The notes beneath the pieces are model-generated. The model did no database searches and was not told the origin of the DNA. It saw nothing but the letters and a program-made list of their open reading frames with translations. From GWB1-37-8 sp964603935 (lineage in GTDB: Bacteria; Patescibacteriota; Microgenomatia; Levybacterales; UBA12049), in the NCBI GenBank assembly GCA_964603935.1, contig CAZRWL010000021.1, positions 1 through 13,959 of the forward strand: DNA of 13,959 bases. The letters are read 5' to 3'. Numbering within the stretch: the stretch's first letter is position 1; each line of letters opens with the position of its first letter. The translations under genes were made by a program, and so were the position numbers. Positions 7,052-13,071 of this stretch are shown here, one piece after another.

Positions 7052-7080
7052 AGTATACCATACATATGGTAAGCGTACAA
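7052..7080 (-). promoter_or_regulatory. Promoter for the minus-strand methyltransferase-epimerase pair
   Basis: On the minus strand a -35 box TTGTAC (7080-7075) and a -10 box TATACT (7057-7052) are 17 bp apart. Only nine bases separate the -10 from ATG 7042, so transcription should start within about three bases of the start codon. Its -35 lies four bases from that of the divergent promoter, so one polymerase would likely exclude the other. Confidence 0.58.
7056..7071. promoter_or_regulatory. Candidate operator: 16-bp palindrome between -35 and -10
   Basis: TACCATA and TATGGTA are perfect 7-bp arms separated by two bases. The palindrome lies between the -35 and -10 boxes of the minus-strand promoter, overlapping two bases of the -10, and is next to the divergent plus-strand promoter. 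This is a typical place for a dimeric repressor to bind. No regulator gene is present in the window, so the role is inferred from position only. Confidence 0.4.
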
Positions 7081-7083
7081 AAC

Positions 7084-7113
7084 TTGTGCGATTAATCAAA
7101 GAGAGTGTATAAT
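7084..7113 (+). promoter_or_regulatory. Promoter for the plus-strand GT2 glycosyltransferase
   Basis: A perfect -10 box TATAAT (7108-7113) is preceded 18 bp upstream by TTGTGC (7084-7089), a three-of-six match to the -35 consensus. The expected transcription start is near 7120, giving a leader of about 15 nt to ATG 7135 with no Shine-Dalgarno. Confidence 0.5.
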
Positions 7114-7134
7114 GACAATTCTAACTCCGTGCAT

Positions 7135-8208
7135 ATGTTAAGAAAACCATTTTTTTCTATCGTTATTCCTACTTACAATAGGGCTGCGGATTTACAATTT
7201 GCACTTCATTGCATTTTTAGACAAACCTTTTCTGATTTTGAAGTAATTATTTCCGATAACTGTTCGGACGATAAGACGAAATCTGTTGTACGAAATATTA
7301 AAGATAAACGAATACGTTATTTTCGATTAAAAAAGACGGTTGGAAATGCAATTAATTTTAAAAATGGGATAAAGCGGGCAAAAGGACAATATGTTTTTCT
7401 CCATAGCGATGATGATTTTATTTTATACCCACAATCTCTTGGGGAAATCCACAGTAAGATAATTAGGCTGCGTCCCGGATATGTACGCATTAACTATGTT
7501 AGTTTATCTCTTGATAGGAAGCGGATTTTTTATTATCGACTTGTCGAGAGGTTTACAGCGATGAATGAGTATCTACCCCCATTTACTAAAAATGAAAAAA
7601 TATTAACATTTATCCTCAATTCGGATCCTTACTTTATTTCAGGAATAATCTTCAAAAATAAATTGACTAAAGGTGTTAAAATAATTAATTCTGATCCTTT
7701 GCCTTGCATAGAGATACTATTTGATGTAATCAGAAATTTTGGTGGATATTATATTGCCAAGCCATATATAGCAGCATCTTGGTCAAGGAGGGAAATTAAA
7801 AAAAACAAACCGCATCATTTTTATACTTTAGTAGATGGAAAATTACGATTTGAACAGTATCTGGAAGTGGTTAAAAAAAATGTGAGTAAGCATGCATACG
7901 CATTATTTTTGCATCGTGAGCTAATGAATCATTGCGTCTTGCTTTTTCCGGCAATGAAAGCTCTGGCAGGAAATAAAAAAACATTACAAATTTCTTCGAG
8001 GATCTGCCAATTAGACCCACCCATGAAAAAGAATGTTACTTTTTGGATATGTTTTATGACGGCATTCATATTGCCGGGTGGTATTCTTAAAATTCTCCGA
8101 GATACGTTTCTAAGTTTATTTTCAAGATATTCCAAAGTAGAAGGAGGTAATGAAATGTACGCTACAATAAGGAAATTACAATTGGAATACGAAGGGGGAA
8201 AATATTAG
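7135..8208 (+). CDS. Family 2 glycosyltransferase
   Basis: A 357-residue GT-A fold enzyme. The N-terminus SIVIPTYNRAADL (residues 8-20) and VIISDNCSDD (37-46) form the nucleotide-sugar-binding half. SDDD (91-94) is the metal-binding DxD position. The remainder is the acceptor domain, poorly conserved. A hydrophobic stretch near residues 302-320 (FWICFMTAFILPGGILKIL) may be a membrane-contacting helix, suggesting work on a lipid-linked glycan at the inner membrane face. Donor and acceptor are unknown. A GTG at 7105 is in frame, but it precedes and overlaps the -10 box, so ATG 7135, seven residues before the SIVIPTYN strand, is chosen. The gene is monocistronic and its TAG overlaps the stop of the convergent glycosyltransferase by 4 bp. 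Confidence 0.86.
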   Translation: MLRKPFFSIVIPTYNRAADLQFALHCIFRQTFSDFEVIISDNCSDDKTKSVVRNIKDKRIRYFRLKKTVGNAINFKNGIKRAKGQYVFLHSDDDFILYPQSLGEIHSKIIRLRPGYVRINYVSLSLDRKRIFYYRLVERFTAMNEYLPPFTKNEKILTFILNSDPYFISGIIFKNKLTKGVKIINSDPLPCIEILFDVIRNFGGYYIAKPYIAASWSRREIKKNKPHHFYTLVDGKLRFEQYLEVVKKNVSKHAYALFLHRELMNHCVLLFPAMKALAGNKKTLQISSRICQLDPPMKKNVTFWICFMTAFILPGGILKILRDTFLSLFSRYSKVEGGNEMYATIRKLQLEYEGGKY

Positions 8209-9254
8209 CCTTGCTTTTCCAACCGCACTAATTTTCTTTCCATAATCCATAAAATTTCCGACCAACCATAGCTAAAAAGCATTACTAAACAAAGAACTGG
8301 GTGCAATAACCATGTCCAATCTCGTAGCTTTATAAAGCCTCTAATAGCCTCAAATGTTGGAACAACAATGGTTATTGAAAAGAAGATGAATTTTATAAGA
8401 TTAAAGATGTCCTTTTTTGATCGCCAGCTAAAAACGTAATATTTCCTCTTGTAACGCTGTTTGTCATAATGTACTTTCTTAATCCATAACTTTCCTTTTG
8501 CCATACCGAAAATATTAGGATTAGCTATATGAATTATGCTGTTTTTCACAACACCGACCGTATTATGTCCAAGGTCGAGTAGTCTTGCGAATGCATCGGG
8601 ATGTGCATACTCCTCTGGATCAATATTTACTTTTTCCATGACGTTTCTCAAAAACAAAGTTCCATTGTCTCCCAAGATAGGCAAGTTTTCCCTTCTGAAG
8701 CGAACAACAAAATAATTTTTTGCTTCTTCTATCATCTCCCCCTTATCATAATGCTTATCAATTACCGAAATCTTCTCATTTTTCTTTAAAAAATATACTG
8801 TTGGTTCAGGAGTTCCAAAGAGCGCAGAGTACCTTGTGGTTGCCGGGAGAGTTTTATTGTAGCCATAGTAAGCACTATATGTGCAAAATATTCGTTTATC
8901 TGCCAGAAAAGGTTCAACCATTTGGACTAGCCAATTGCGAGAGCTAAGAATATTATCTGCTTCAAGTATGAGGACAAGATTATTTTTTGCCCGCTTTATT
9001 CCTAGTGCAATACGCATTTCTGCTTTTTCCAACAAATCTTTTCGTATGAAAACTTTGCATCCATATTTTTTTGCCAGCTCCATAGACCCATTTGTCGAAC
9101 CACCGTCCATAACAATATGTTCAATTAATTTTTTTGGGTAATGTTGATTTGCAATAGATTCCAATCCTTTGCGAAAAAAAGTTAAATCGCTATTAAACAG
9201 GCATGTGACGATTGAAATCGTTGGCAAACTATTCATAATTTTAAAAAAGTCCAT
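8205..9254 (-). CDS. Family 2 glycosyltransferase with C-terminal membrane segments
   Basis: A 349-residue protein from ATG 9254. TISIVTCLFNSDL (residues 12-24) and HIVMDGGSTNGS (46-57) are classic GT2 strands. The DxD position reads LILEADN, i.e. Glu98-Ala-Asp100. FLRNVMEKVNIDPEEYAHPDAF and DLGHNTV match the acceptor-side region in which GT2 enzymes carry an ED/HxD pair. Two hydrophobic helices near the C-terminus (DIFNLIKFIFFSITIVVPTF and LLHPVLCLVMLFSYGW) should anchor it in the cytoplasmic membrane, consistent with elongation of a lipid-linked oligosaccharide. Alternative starts are TTG 9257 and ATG 9236; 9254 fits the spacing from an extended -10 box at 9281-9289. The gene stands alone, converging on the other GT2 with a 4-bp overlap. 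Donor and linkage are unknown. Confidence 0.85.
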   Translation of the reverse strand: MDFFKIMNSLPTISIVTCLFNSDLTFFRKGLESIANQHYPKKLIEHIVMDGGSTNGSMELAKKYGCKVFIRKDLLEKAEMRIALGIKRAKNNLVLILEADNILSSRNWLVQMVEPFLADKRIFCTYSAYYGYNKTLPATTRYSALFGTPEPTVYFLKKNEKISVIDKHYDKGEMIEEAKNYFVVRFRRENLPILGDNGTLFLRNVMEKVNIDPEEYAHPDAFARLLDLGHNTVGVVKNSIIHIANPNIFGMAKGKLWIKKVHYDKQRYKRKYYVFSWRSKKDIFNLIKFIFFSITIVVPTFEAIRGFIKLRDWTWLLHPVLCLVMLFSYGWSEILWIMERKLVRLEKQG

Positions 9255-9280
9255 CAAAAGACGAAGTCATAGATTTAAGC

Positions 9281-9289
9281 ATTATATCA
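9281..9289 (-). promoter_or_regulatory. Extended -10 promoter for the minus-strand GT2
   Basis: On the minus strand the sequence reads TGATATAAT (9289-9281): a perfect TATAAT with the extended TG. A loose -35 candidate, TTGGGG, lies 19 bp upstream. Predicted transcription starts near 9274, about 20 nt before ATG 9254. No Shine-Dalgarno is seen. Confidence 0.45.
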
Positions 9290-9293
9290 GAAA

Positions 9294-9303
9294 TATCCGG
9301 ATA
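9294..9303. promoter_or_regulatory. 10-bp palindrome TATCCGGATA in divergent promoter region
   Basis: A perfect palindrome lies seven bases upstream of the minus-strand -10 box, in its spacer. It could be a small operator. Its shortness means chance is a real alternative. Confidence 0.25.
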
Positions 9304-9341
9304 CACCCCAAGCGAAAATTCATTATTCATTGTAATTTCAT

Positions 9342-9370
9342 TATAATTTTTGCCCACTTCATGATATACT
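9342..9370 (+). promoter_or_regulatory. Promoter region for the ColD/RfbH-like dehydratase
   Basis: Two overlapping possibilities are visible. One is TATAAT at 9342-9347 with a weak -35 (TTCATT, 9319-9324) exactly 17 bp upstream, giving a leader of about 24 nt. The other is an extended -10, TGATATACT, at 9362-9370, which ends seven bases before ATG 9378 and would give a leaderless message. No Shine-Dalgarno precedes the ATG. TTCATT occurs three times (9319, 9326, 9337). Confidence 0.42.
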
Positions 9371-9377
9371 TACTGCT

Positions 9378-10574
9378 ATGCAAAGAATCCCATATGCACT
9401 TTCTGTTTATAGCGATAAGGAAATTCAAGCTGTGGTGGCGGTTCTTAAAGAGCACAGAACCAACATGGGGATTGAAACTCAAAACTTTGAAAAAGGTATC
9501 GCTAAACTTTTTGACAAAAAATACGGTGTTATGGTTAATTCCGGATCATCAGCGAACTTCCTTGCAATCGAACTTTTAAATCTTCCTACGGGTTCTGAAG
9601 TAATTACTCCTCTTTTGACCTTCTCGACAACAGTTGCACCGCTGGTTCAGCATGGACTTATTCCTGTCTTTGCGGATGTTGAACCCGGAACCTATGTTAT
9701 AAATGTCAATAAAGTGGAAGAACTCATTACGAAAAAAACAAAAGCTCTTATGATTCCACTACTCCTTGGAAATGTTCCCGACATGGAAAAATTAAAAAAA
9801 ATTGCGCAAAAACATAATCTCATTTTTATCGAAGACTCTTGCGATACACTTGGGGCACAGGTTAATGGAAAACCAACAGGAACATATTCCGACATCTCAA
9901 CCACAAGTTTTTTTGGCTCACATATAATAACCGCCGGAGGAAATGGAGGAATGATTATGGTAAACCGCTCCAACTGGAAGGACAGAGTAAGAGTTTTAAG
10001 AGGTTGGGGAAGATCGTCTGCTCTTTTTGCCGAGTCGGAAAATATTGAGGAACGCTTCAAAACTAAATTGGGAACTATTCCCTACGATGCAAAATATTTT
10101 TTCCAAGAGATGGGATATAACTTTCTTCCAAATGAAATGGGATCGGCATTTGGCAATGCGCAGCTTGAAAAGCTTCCTAAGTTTAAAAAAATAAGAGAAT
10201 ACAATTTTGAATACCTAAGTAATTTCTTCAAAAATTATGAAAATTTTTTCATTCTTCCTAAACAAGATAAAAAAGTTTCCACTCAATGGCTTGCTTTCCC
10301 CTTAACCATAAGGGCAAACGCTCCCTTCTCAAGGCTTGAGTTGGTAAAATATCTTGAAGCAGAAAATATCCAAACCCGGCCAATTTTTACAGGCAATATA
10401 TTAAAACACCCAGGTTTTAAGCATATTTCACACAGAATAATGAGTGGCGGATTTCCAGTCACAAATGAAATTACGGAGAAAGGTTTCGTTATTGGTTGCC
10501 ACCATGGTCTTAAAAAGAAACATCTTGACAGACTGAAAAAGGTATTTATTTATTTTCTTGAGAAGTATTTATAG
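9378..10574 (+). CDS. PLP-dependent sugar 3-dehydratase, ColD/RfbH-like (DegT fold, Lys replaced by His)
   Basis: A 398-residue DegT/DnrJ/EryC1/StrS-fold protein. GSSAN (56-60) holds the cofactor phosphate, IEDSCDTLGA (151-160) contains the Asp that pairs with the PLP ring nitrogen, and SFFGSHIITAGGNGG (177-191) is the segment that normally carries the PLP lysine. That position is His182 (codon 9921-9923), as in ColD and RfbH, which remove the C3 hydroxyl of a 4-keto-6-deoxy nucleotide sugar. The C-terminal half (MGYNFLPNEM, QLEKL, TRPIFTGNILKHPGF) resembles RfbH/ColD. RfbH binds a 2Fe-2S cluster through four Cys, but only two Cys exist here (Cys155 and one near the C-terminus), so it should work cluster-free like ColD, whose length it also matches. 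The nucleotide and exact sugar are unknown. Its last 29 bp overlap the convergent transketolase gene. Confidence 0.83.
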   Translation: MQRIPYALSVYSDKEIQAVVAVLKEHRTNMGIETQNFEKGIAKLFDKKYGVMVNSGSSANFLAIELLNLPTGSEVITPLLTFSTTVAPLVQHGLIPVFADVEPGTYVINVNKVEELITKKTKALMIPLLLGNVPDMEKLKKIAQKHNLIFIEDSCDTLGAQVNGKPTGTYSDISTTSFFGSHIITAGGNGGMIMVNRSNWKDRVRVLRGWGRSSALFAESENIEERFKTKLGTIPYDAKYFFQEMGYNFLPNEMGSAFGNAQLEKLPKFKKIREYNFEYLSNFFKNYENFFILPKQDKKVSTQWLAFPLTIRANAPFSRLELVKYLEAENIQTRPIFTGNILKHPGFKHISHRIMSGGFPVTNEITEKGFVIGCHHGLKKKHLDRLKKVFIYFLEKYL

Positions 10575-11481
10575 ATTTTAAAATTGTTTCTATTACTTGT
10601 TCTACGGAAAGTCCATTCGCTGTCCTCATATATTCCTGGCTTCCTATTACTTTGGTAAAACGGTCTGGAACACCTATTTTTTTAAAAATCACATTTGCTC
10701 TATTTTCTGCAAGAACCTCTGCAACGGCGCTACCCAAACCCCCAATAATACTGTGTTCTTCCAAGGTAAAAACTGCAGGAGTTTTTCTAGCAGAATCAAG
10801 TATTATTTGAGTATCAAGCGGTTTAATTGTATGCATACTAATTAATCTTACTGATAAGCCTTTTTCTTTTAATGAAGATACTACTTCCCAAGCTCTTTGA
10901 AGAAATGTTGATGTTCCTATAATAGTAAGGTCTTTTCCGTCTTCAATTAATATTCCCTTTCCAATTTTAAAACTTGGAATAATTCTATGAATATTTGGTT
11001 CACCTGCTTTACCAAGTCTTAAATAGGCAGGTCCTATATGATTTAACATAGCTTTTGTTGCAAGGGCTACCTCGATTGGATCGCCAGGACAAAGAATGGT
11101 TAAATTTGCTAATGTCCGCAATATCCCAATATCCTCTAAGCCATGATGTGTATGGGCATATGGTCCGTAGGAAAATCCTGCCCCCACTCCTACAATTTTA
11201 ACATTTAAATTCTGATAACAAATATCATTTCTTATCTGCTCAAAATTACGCATAGTTGTAAAAGGCACAATGGAATAAATCACTGGGATTCTCCCTTCCA
11301 TTGCCATTCCAGCTGCAACTCCTGCCATATTCTGCTCTGCAACTCCCATATTGAGATATTGATTAGGCAACTCTTCAATATATTTTTCAAATACTGAAAA
11401 ACCTAGATCGCCGGTTAAAAGTATAATGCGTTTATCCTTTTTTGCCATCTCAAATAATTTATCTACAAATGCAATTCTCAT
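10546..11481 (-). CDS. Transketolase-like protein, C-terminal subunit (pyrimidine-binding and C-terminal domains)
   Basis: A 311-residue protein equal to the second half of transketolase. The N-terminal Pyr domain has LTGDLG (22-27) and MGVAEQNMAGVAAGMA (45-60), whose Glu49 activates thiamine diphosphate. HTHHGLEDIGILR (110-122) is the substrate-side loop, followed by CPGDPIE (131-137). The C-terminal domain contains TLEEHSIIGGLG, also typical of transketolases and 1-deoxyxylulose synthases. It should pair with the product of the gene directly upstream to form the active site at the subunit interface. The start codon overlaps the stop of that gene (ATGA, 11478-11481), which favours equimolar synthesis. 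Separate halves are known in archaea, many small bacterial genomes and glycan loci. Its role here may be sugar-tailoring rather than pentose-phosphate metabolism. A pyruvate-type E1 beta subunit is less likely from the motifs. Confidence 0.86.
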   Translation of the reverse strand: MRIAFVDKLFEMAKKDKRIILLTGDLGFSVFEKYIEELPNQYLNMGVAEQNMAGVAAGMAMEGRIPVIYSIVPFTTMRNFEQIRNDICYQNLNVKIVGVGAGFSYGPYAHTHHGLEDIGILRTLANLTILCPGDPIEVALATKAMLNHIGPAYLRLGKAGEPNIHRIIPSFKIGKGILIEDGKDLTIIGTSTFLQRAWEVVSSLKEKGLSVRLISMHTIKPLDTQIILDSARKTPAVFTLEEHSIIGGLGSAVAEVLAENRANVIFKKIGVPDRFTKVIGSQEYMRTANGLSVEQVIETILKSINTSQENK

Positions 11482-12299
11482 CTTATTTTTAATTCTCTAA
11501 TTGCTTTCTTAGTTTCCTCTTTACTTGGTGGCTTATATTGCGACGAGACTTTATTTACATGAATTGGAACGCCACCCAACCCTTTAATTGTATGAGCAAT
11601 AATTACAGAAGGCTTACCTGTTTTTAATGGCAGCTTAGATAGTATACCGACAATCTCTTTAAAGTCATGCCCATCTATTTCTTTTGTTTCCCAACCAAAG
11701 CTTAACCATTTTGTTGCAAATGGCTCTAGATTTAGTATGTCTTTGGTAAAACCAAATGATTGTAATTTATTATAATCAACAATTGCAGTCAAATTATCTA
11801 ACCTATGGTGTCCTGCAAACAAAATTGCTTCCCAGGTTGAGCCTTCATCGCACTCTCCGTCGGAAAGTACGGTAAACACTCGAAATCGTTTTTTATCCTT
11901 TTTGCCAACGTATGCCATACCAGCTGCCATAGAGAGACCATGTCCTAAAGCACCTGCTGATACTTCAACTCCTGGTACGCAATGTCGAGTTGCATGTCCG
12001 GGAAGTCTTCCTCCATCCAACTCATAACCATCAAGAATTTTCTTATTAAAAAAACCACGTTCAGCAAGTACCGCATATAAGGCTTTTGCATCATGCGCTT
12101 TACTAAAAATTAATCTATCTCTTTTCTCACCATAAGGGCTCTTGGGGTCAATTTTCATAACCTCAAAATACAATGCTGTTAAAAGTTCTACACATGAAAG
12201 AGCTCCGCCAACATGAGCGCTTTTGGCACGATTTGCCATTAACAAGATGTCTTTTCTTATTTCCTTTGCGATTGCAGTAAGTCTTGAATAATCTTTCAT
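11478..12299 (-). CDS. Transketolase-like protein, N-terminal subunit (thiamine diphosphate-binding domain)
   Basis: A 273-residue protein equal to the PP domain of transketolase. SAHVGGALS (27-35), SKAHDAKALYAVLAERG (66-82), GHATRH followed by GVEVSAGALGHGLSMAAGMA (110-129), and SDGECDEGSTWEA (146-158) ending in VDYNKLQSFG (174-183) follow the family order. The thiamine diphosphate motif normally reads GDG...NN; here it is SDG...YN. The usual SGHPG and SKGHA are SAHVG and SKAHD. The catalytic histidines are kept but their surroundings are not the housekeeping pattern, so substrate range may differ. It transfers two-carbon ketol units with the C-terminal subunit. Both ends overlap neighbours by 4 bp (ATGA), coupling it to the formyltransferase upstream and the C-terminal half downstream. 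Together the halves give 584 residues, slightly short of a full transketolase. Confidence 0.86.
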   Translation of the reverse strand: MKDYSRLTAIAKEIRKDILLMANRAKSAHVGGALSCVELLTALYFEVMKIDPKSPYGEKRDRLIFSKAHDAKALYAVLAERGFFNKKILDGYELDGGRLPGHATRHCVPGVEVSAGALGHGLSMAAGMAYVGKKDKKRFRVFTVLSDGECDEGSTWEAILFAGHHRLDNLTAIVDYNKLQSFGFTKDILNLEPFATKWLSFGWETKEIDGHDFKEIVGILSKLPLKTGKPSVIIAHTIKGLGGVPIHVNKVSSQYKPPSKEETKKAIRELKIR

Positions 12300-13060
12300 T
12301 TACTTCTATCTGACAATTCTACGCGAACAAATACTTTTTTCCCACGATCAAGATAGTATGAAAAGAAACGGTCTTTATATGAACGGGATCTTAGAATATT
12401 AATTAACTGACGTCCCGTATATTTTCTATCAAGATCAATTTTATCTAATTTTTCTAAATCTTTTGCGAGATGAAATGTTGGTTTGTCATGAAATTTAGAT
12501 TGAGGAATAATGGCGTTTTCCCTCTTCTCAATAAGTGGCCATTGTTCTTTAAAAAGCTTTACGATCTCAACAAGTGTTTTGTTGTATAATGTTTCAGCTG
12601 TATCATATACGTTTATTTCAACGATTCTTCTTGCGATAATATCTCCAGTATCAATTTTGGAATCTATGTAATGAAGAGTAACGCCTGCAGGCGTGTCTTC
12701 GACTATAGGCCAAACATTTGGGTTAACCCCGCGGTTGTATGGCAAGTACCCTGGATGAAAGTTTATGCAGCCATATGGCGGAATATTAATAATTTCCGGC
12801 TTAAGAATTGTTACCCAAAATGCGCCAATAATAATGTCCGGTGCAAGTTCTTTTATCTTATTAATAACAATTGCGTCTCGCAAAGTTGATCCGTCAAAGA
12901 TTAATCTCTTGGGAAGATTTACGGTTTTAATAATTTCTGCAGTAAATTTTTGTTTTTCAATCGGAGCAATGCCAAGAGCTATGATGTTTTCATTTCTTTT
13001 TTTAAGATACTTCGCGACTTCCAAACCTACCCAATTATTTGCTAGAAGAAAAACTTTCAT
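12296..13060 (-). CDS. Formyltransferase family protein, probable sugar N-formyltransferase
   Basis: A 254-residue protein with the N10-formyl-tetrahydrofolate hydrolase-like core. The catalytic triad of the family is present: Asn100 and His102 in CINFHPG, and Asp137 in KIDTGDI. LPYNRGVNPNVWPI (106-119) and AGVTLHYID are the usual strands of methionyl-tRNA and sugar formyltransferases. It is shorter than methionyl-tRNA formyltransferase (about 310 residues) and its C-terminus does not look like the tRNA-binding domain, so a small-molecule acceptor is likely. The aminotransferase gene ending 11 bp upstream provides an amino sugar, so the probable reaction is N-formylation of a 3- or 4-amino-deoxyhexose nucleotide, as in WbkC-, QdtF- or VioF-type pathways. 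The substrate is inferred from context. The stop overlaps the next gene's start (ATGA, 12296-12299). No Shine-Dalgarno precedes ATG 13060. Confidence 0.8.
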   Translation of the reverse strand: MKVFLLANNWVGLEVAKYLKKRNENIIALGIAPIEKQKFTAEIIKTVNLPKRLIFDGSTLRDAIVINKIKELAPDIIIGAFWVTILKPEIINIPPYGCINFHPGYLPYNRGVNPNVWPIVEDTPAGVTLHYIDSKIDTGDIIARRIVEINVYDTAETLYNKTLVEIVKLFKEQWPLIEKRENAIIPQSKFHDKPTFHLAKDLEKLDKIDLDRKYTGRQLINILRSRSYKDRFFSYYLDRGKKVFVRVELSDRSK

Positions 13061-13071
13061 TACGAAATATA

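Noticed and set aside
7043..7099. TTG-initiated extension of the minus-strand methyltransferase
   Set aside because: The stretch holds a -35/-10 pair with 17-bp spacing and a 16-bp palindrome. ATG 7042 is the simpler start.
8141..8170. A perfect Shine-Dalgarno (AAGGAGG) followed by ATG at 8150
   Set aside because: The ATG opens only a six-residue frame ending at 8170. The stretch encodes Glu-Gly-Gly near the end of the GT2 protein, so it is most likely chance.
8197..8220. GGAAAA/TTTTCC inverted repeat at the convergent GT2 ends as a bidirectional terminator
   Set aside because: The six-pair stem has only two GC pairs, a 12-base loop and no U-tract on the plus strand, so it is too weak to call.
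9169..9579. A 136-residue plus-strand open frame across the divergent promoter region
   Set aside because: It is antisense to the GT2 start, crosses the promoters and continues out of frame into the dehydratase gene. It shows no recognisable motif, and a true gene starts at 9378 in another frame.
9692..10060. A 122-residue minus-strand open frame
   Set aside because: It lies fully inside the well-supported dehydratase gene and has no motif of its own.
10546..12299. Split transketolase as a frameshifted full-length gene
   Set aside because: The halves have a proper stop and ATG in a 4-bp ATGA overlap at the domain boundary, the same junction used elsewhere in the operon. This is a genuine two-gene arrangement.
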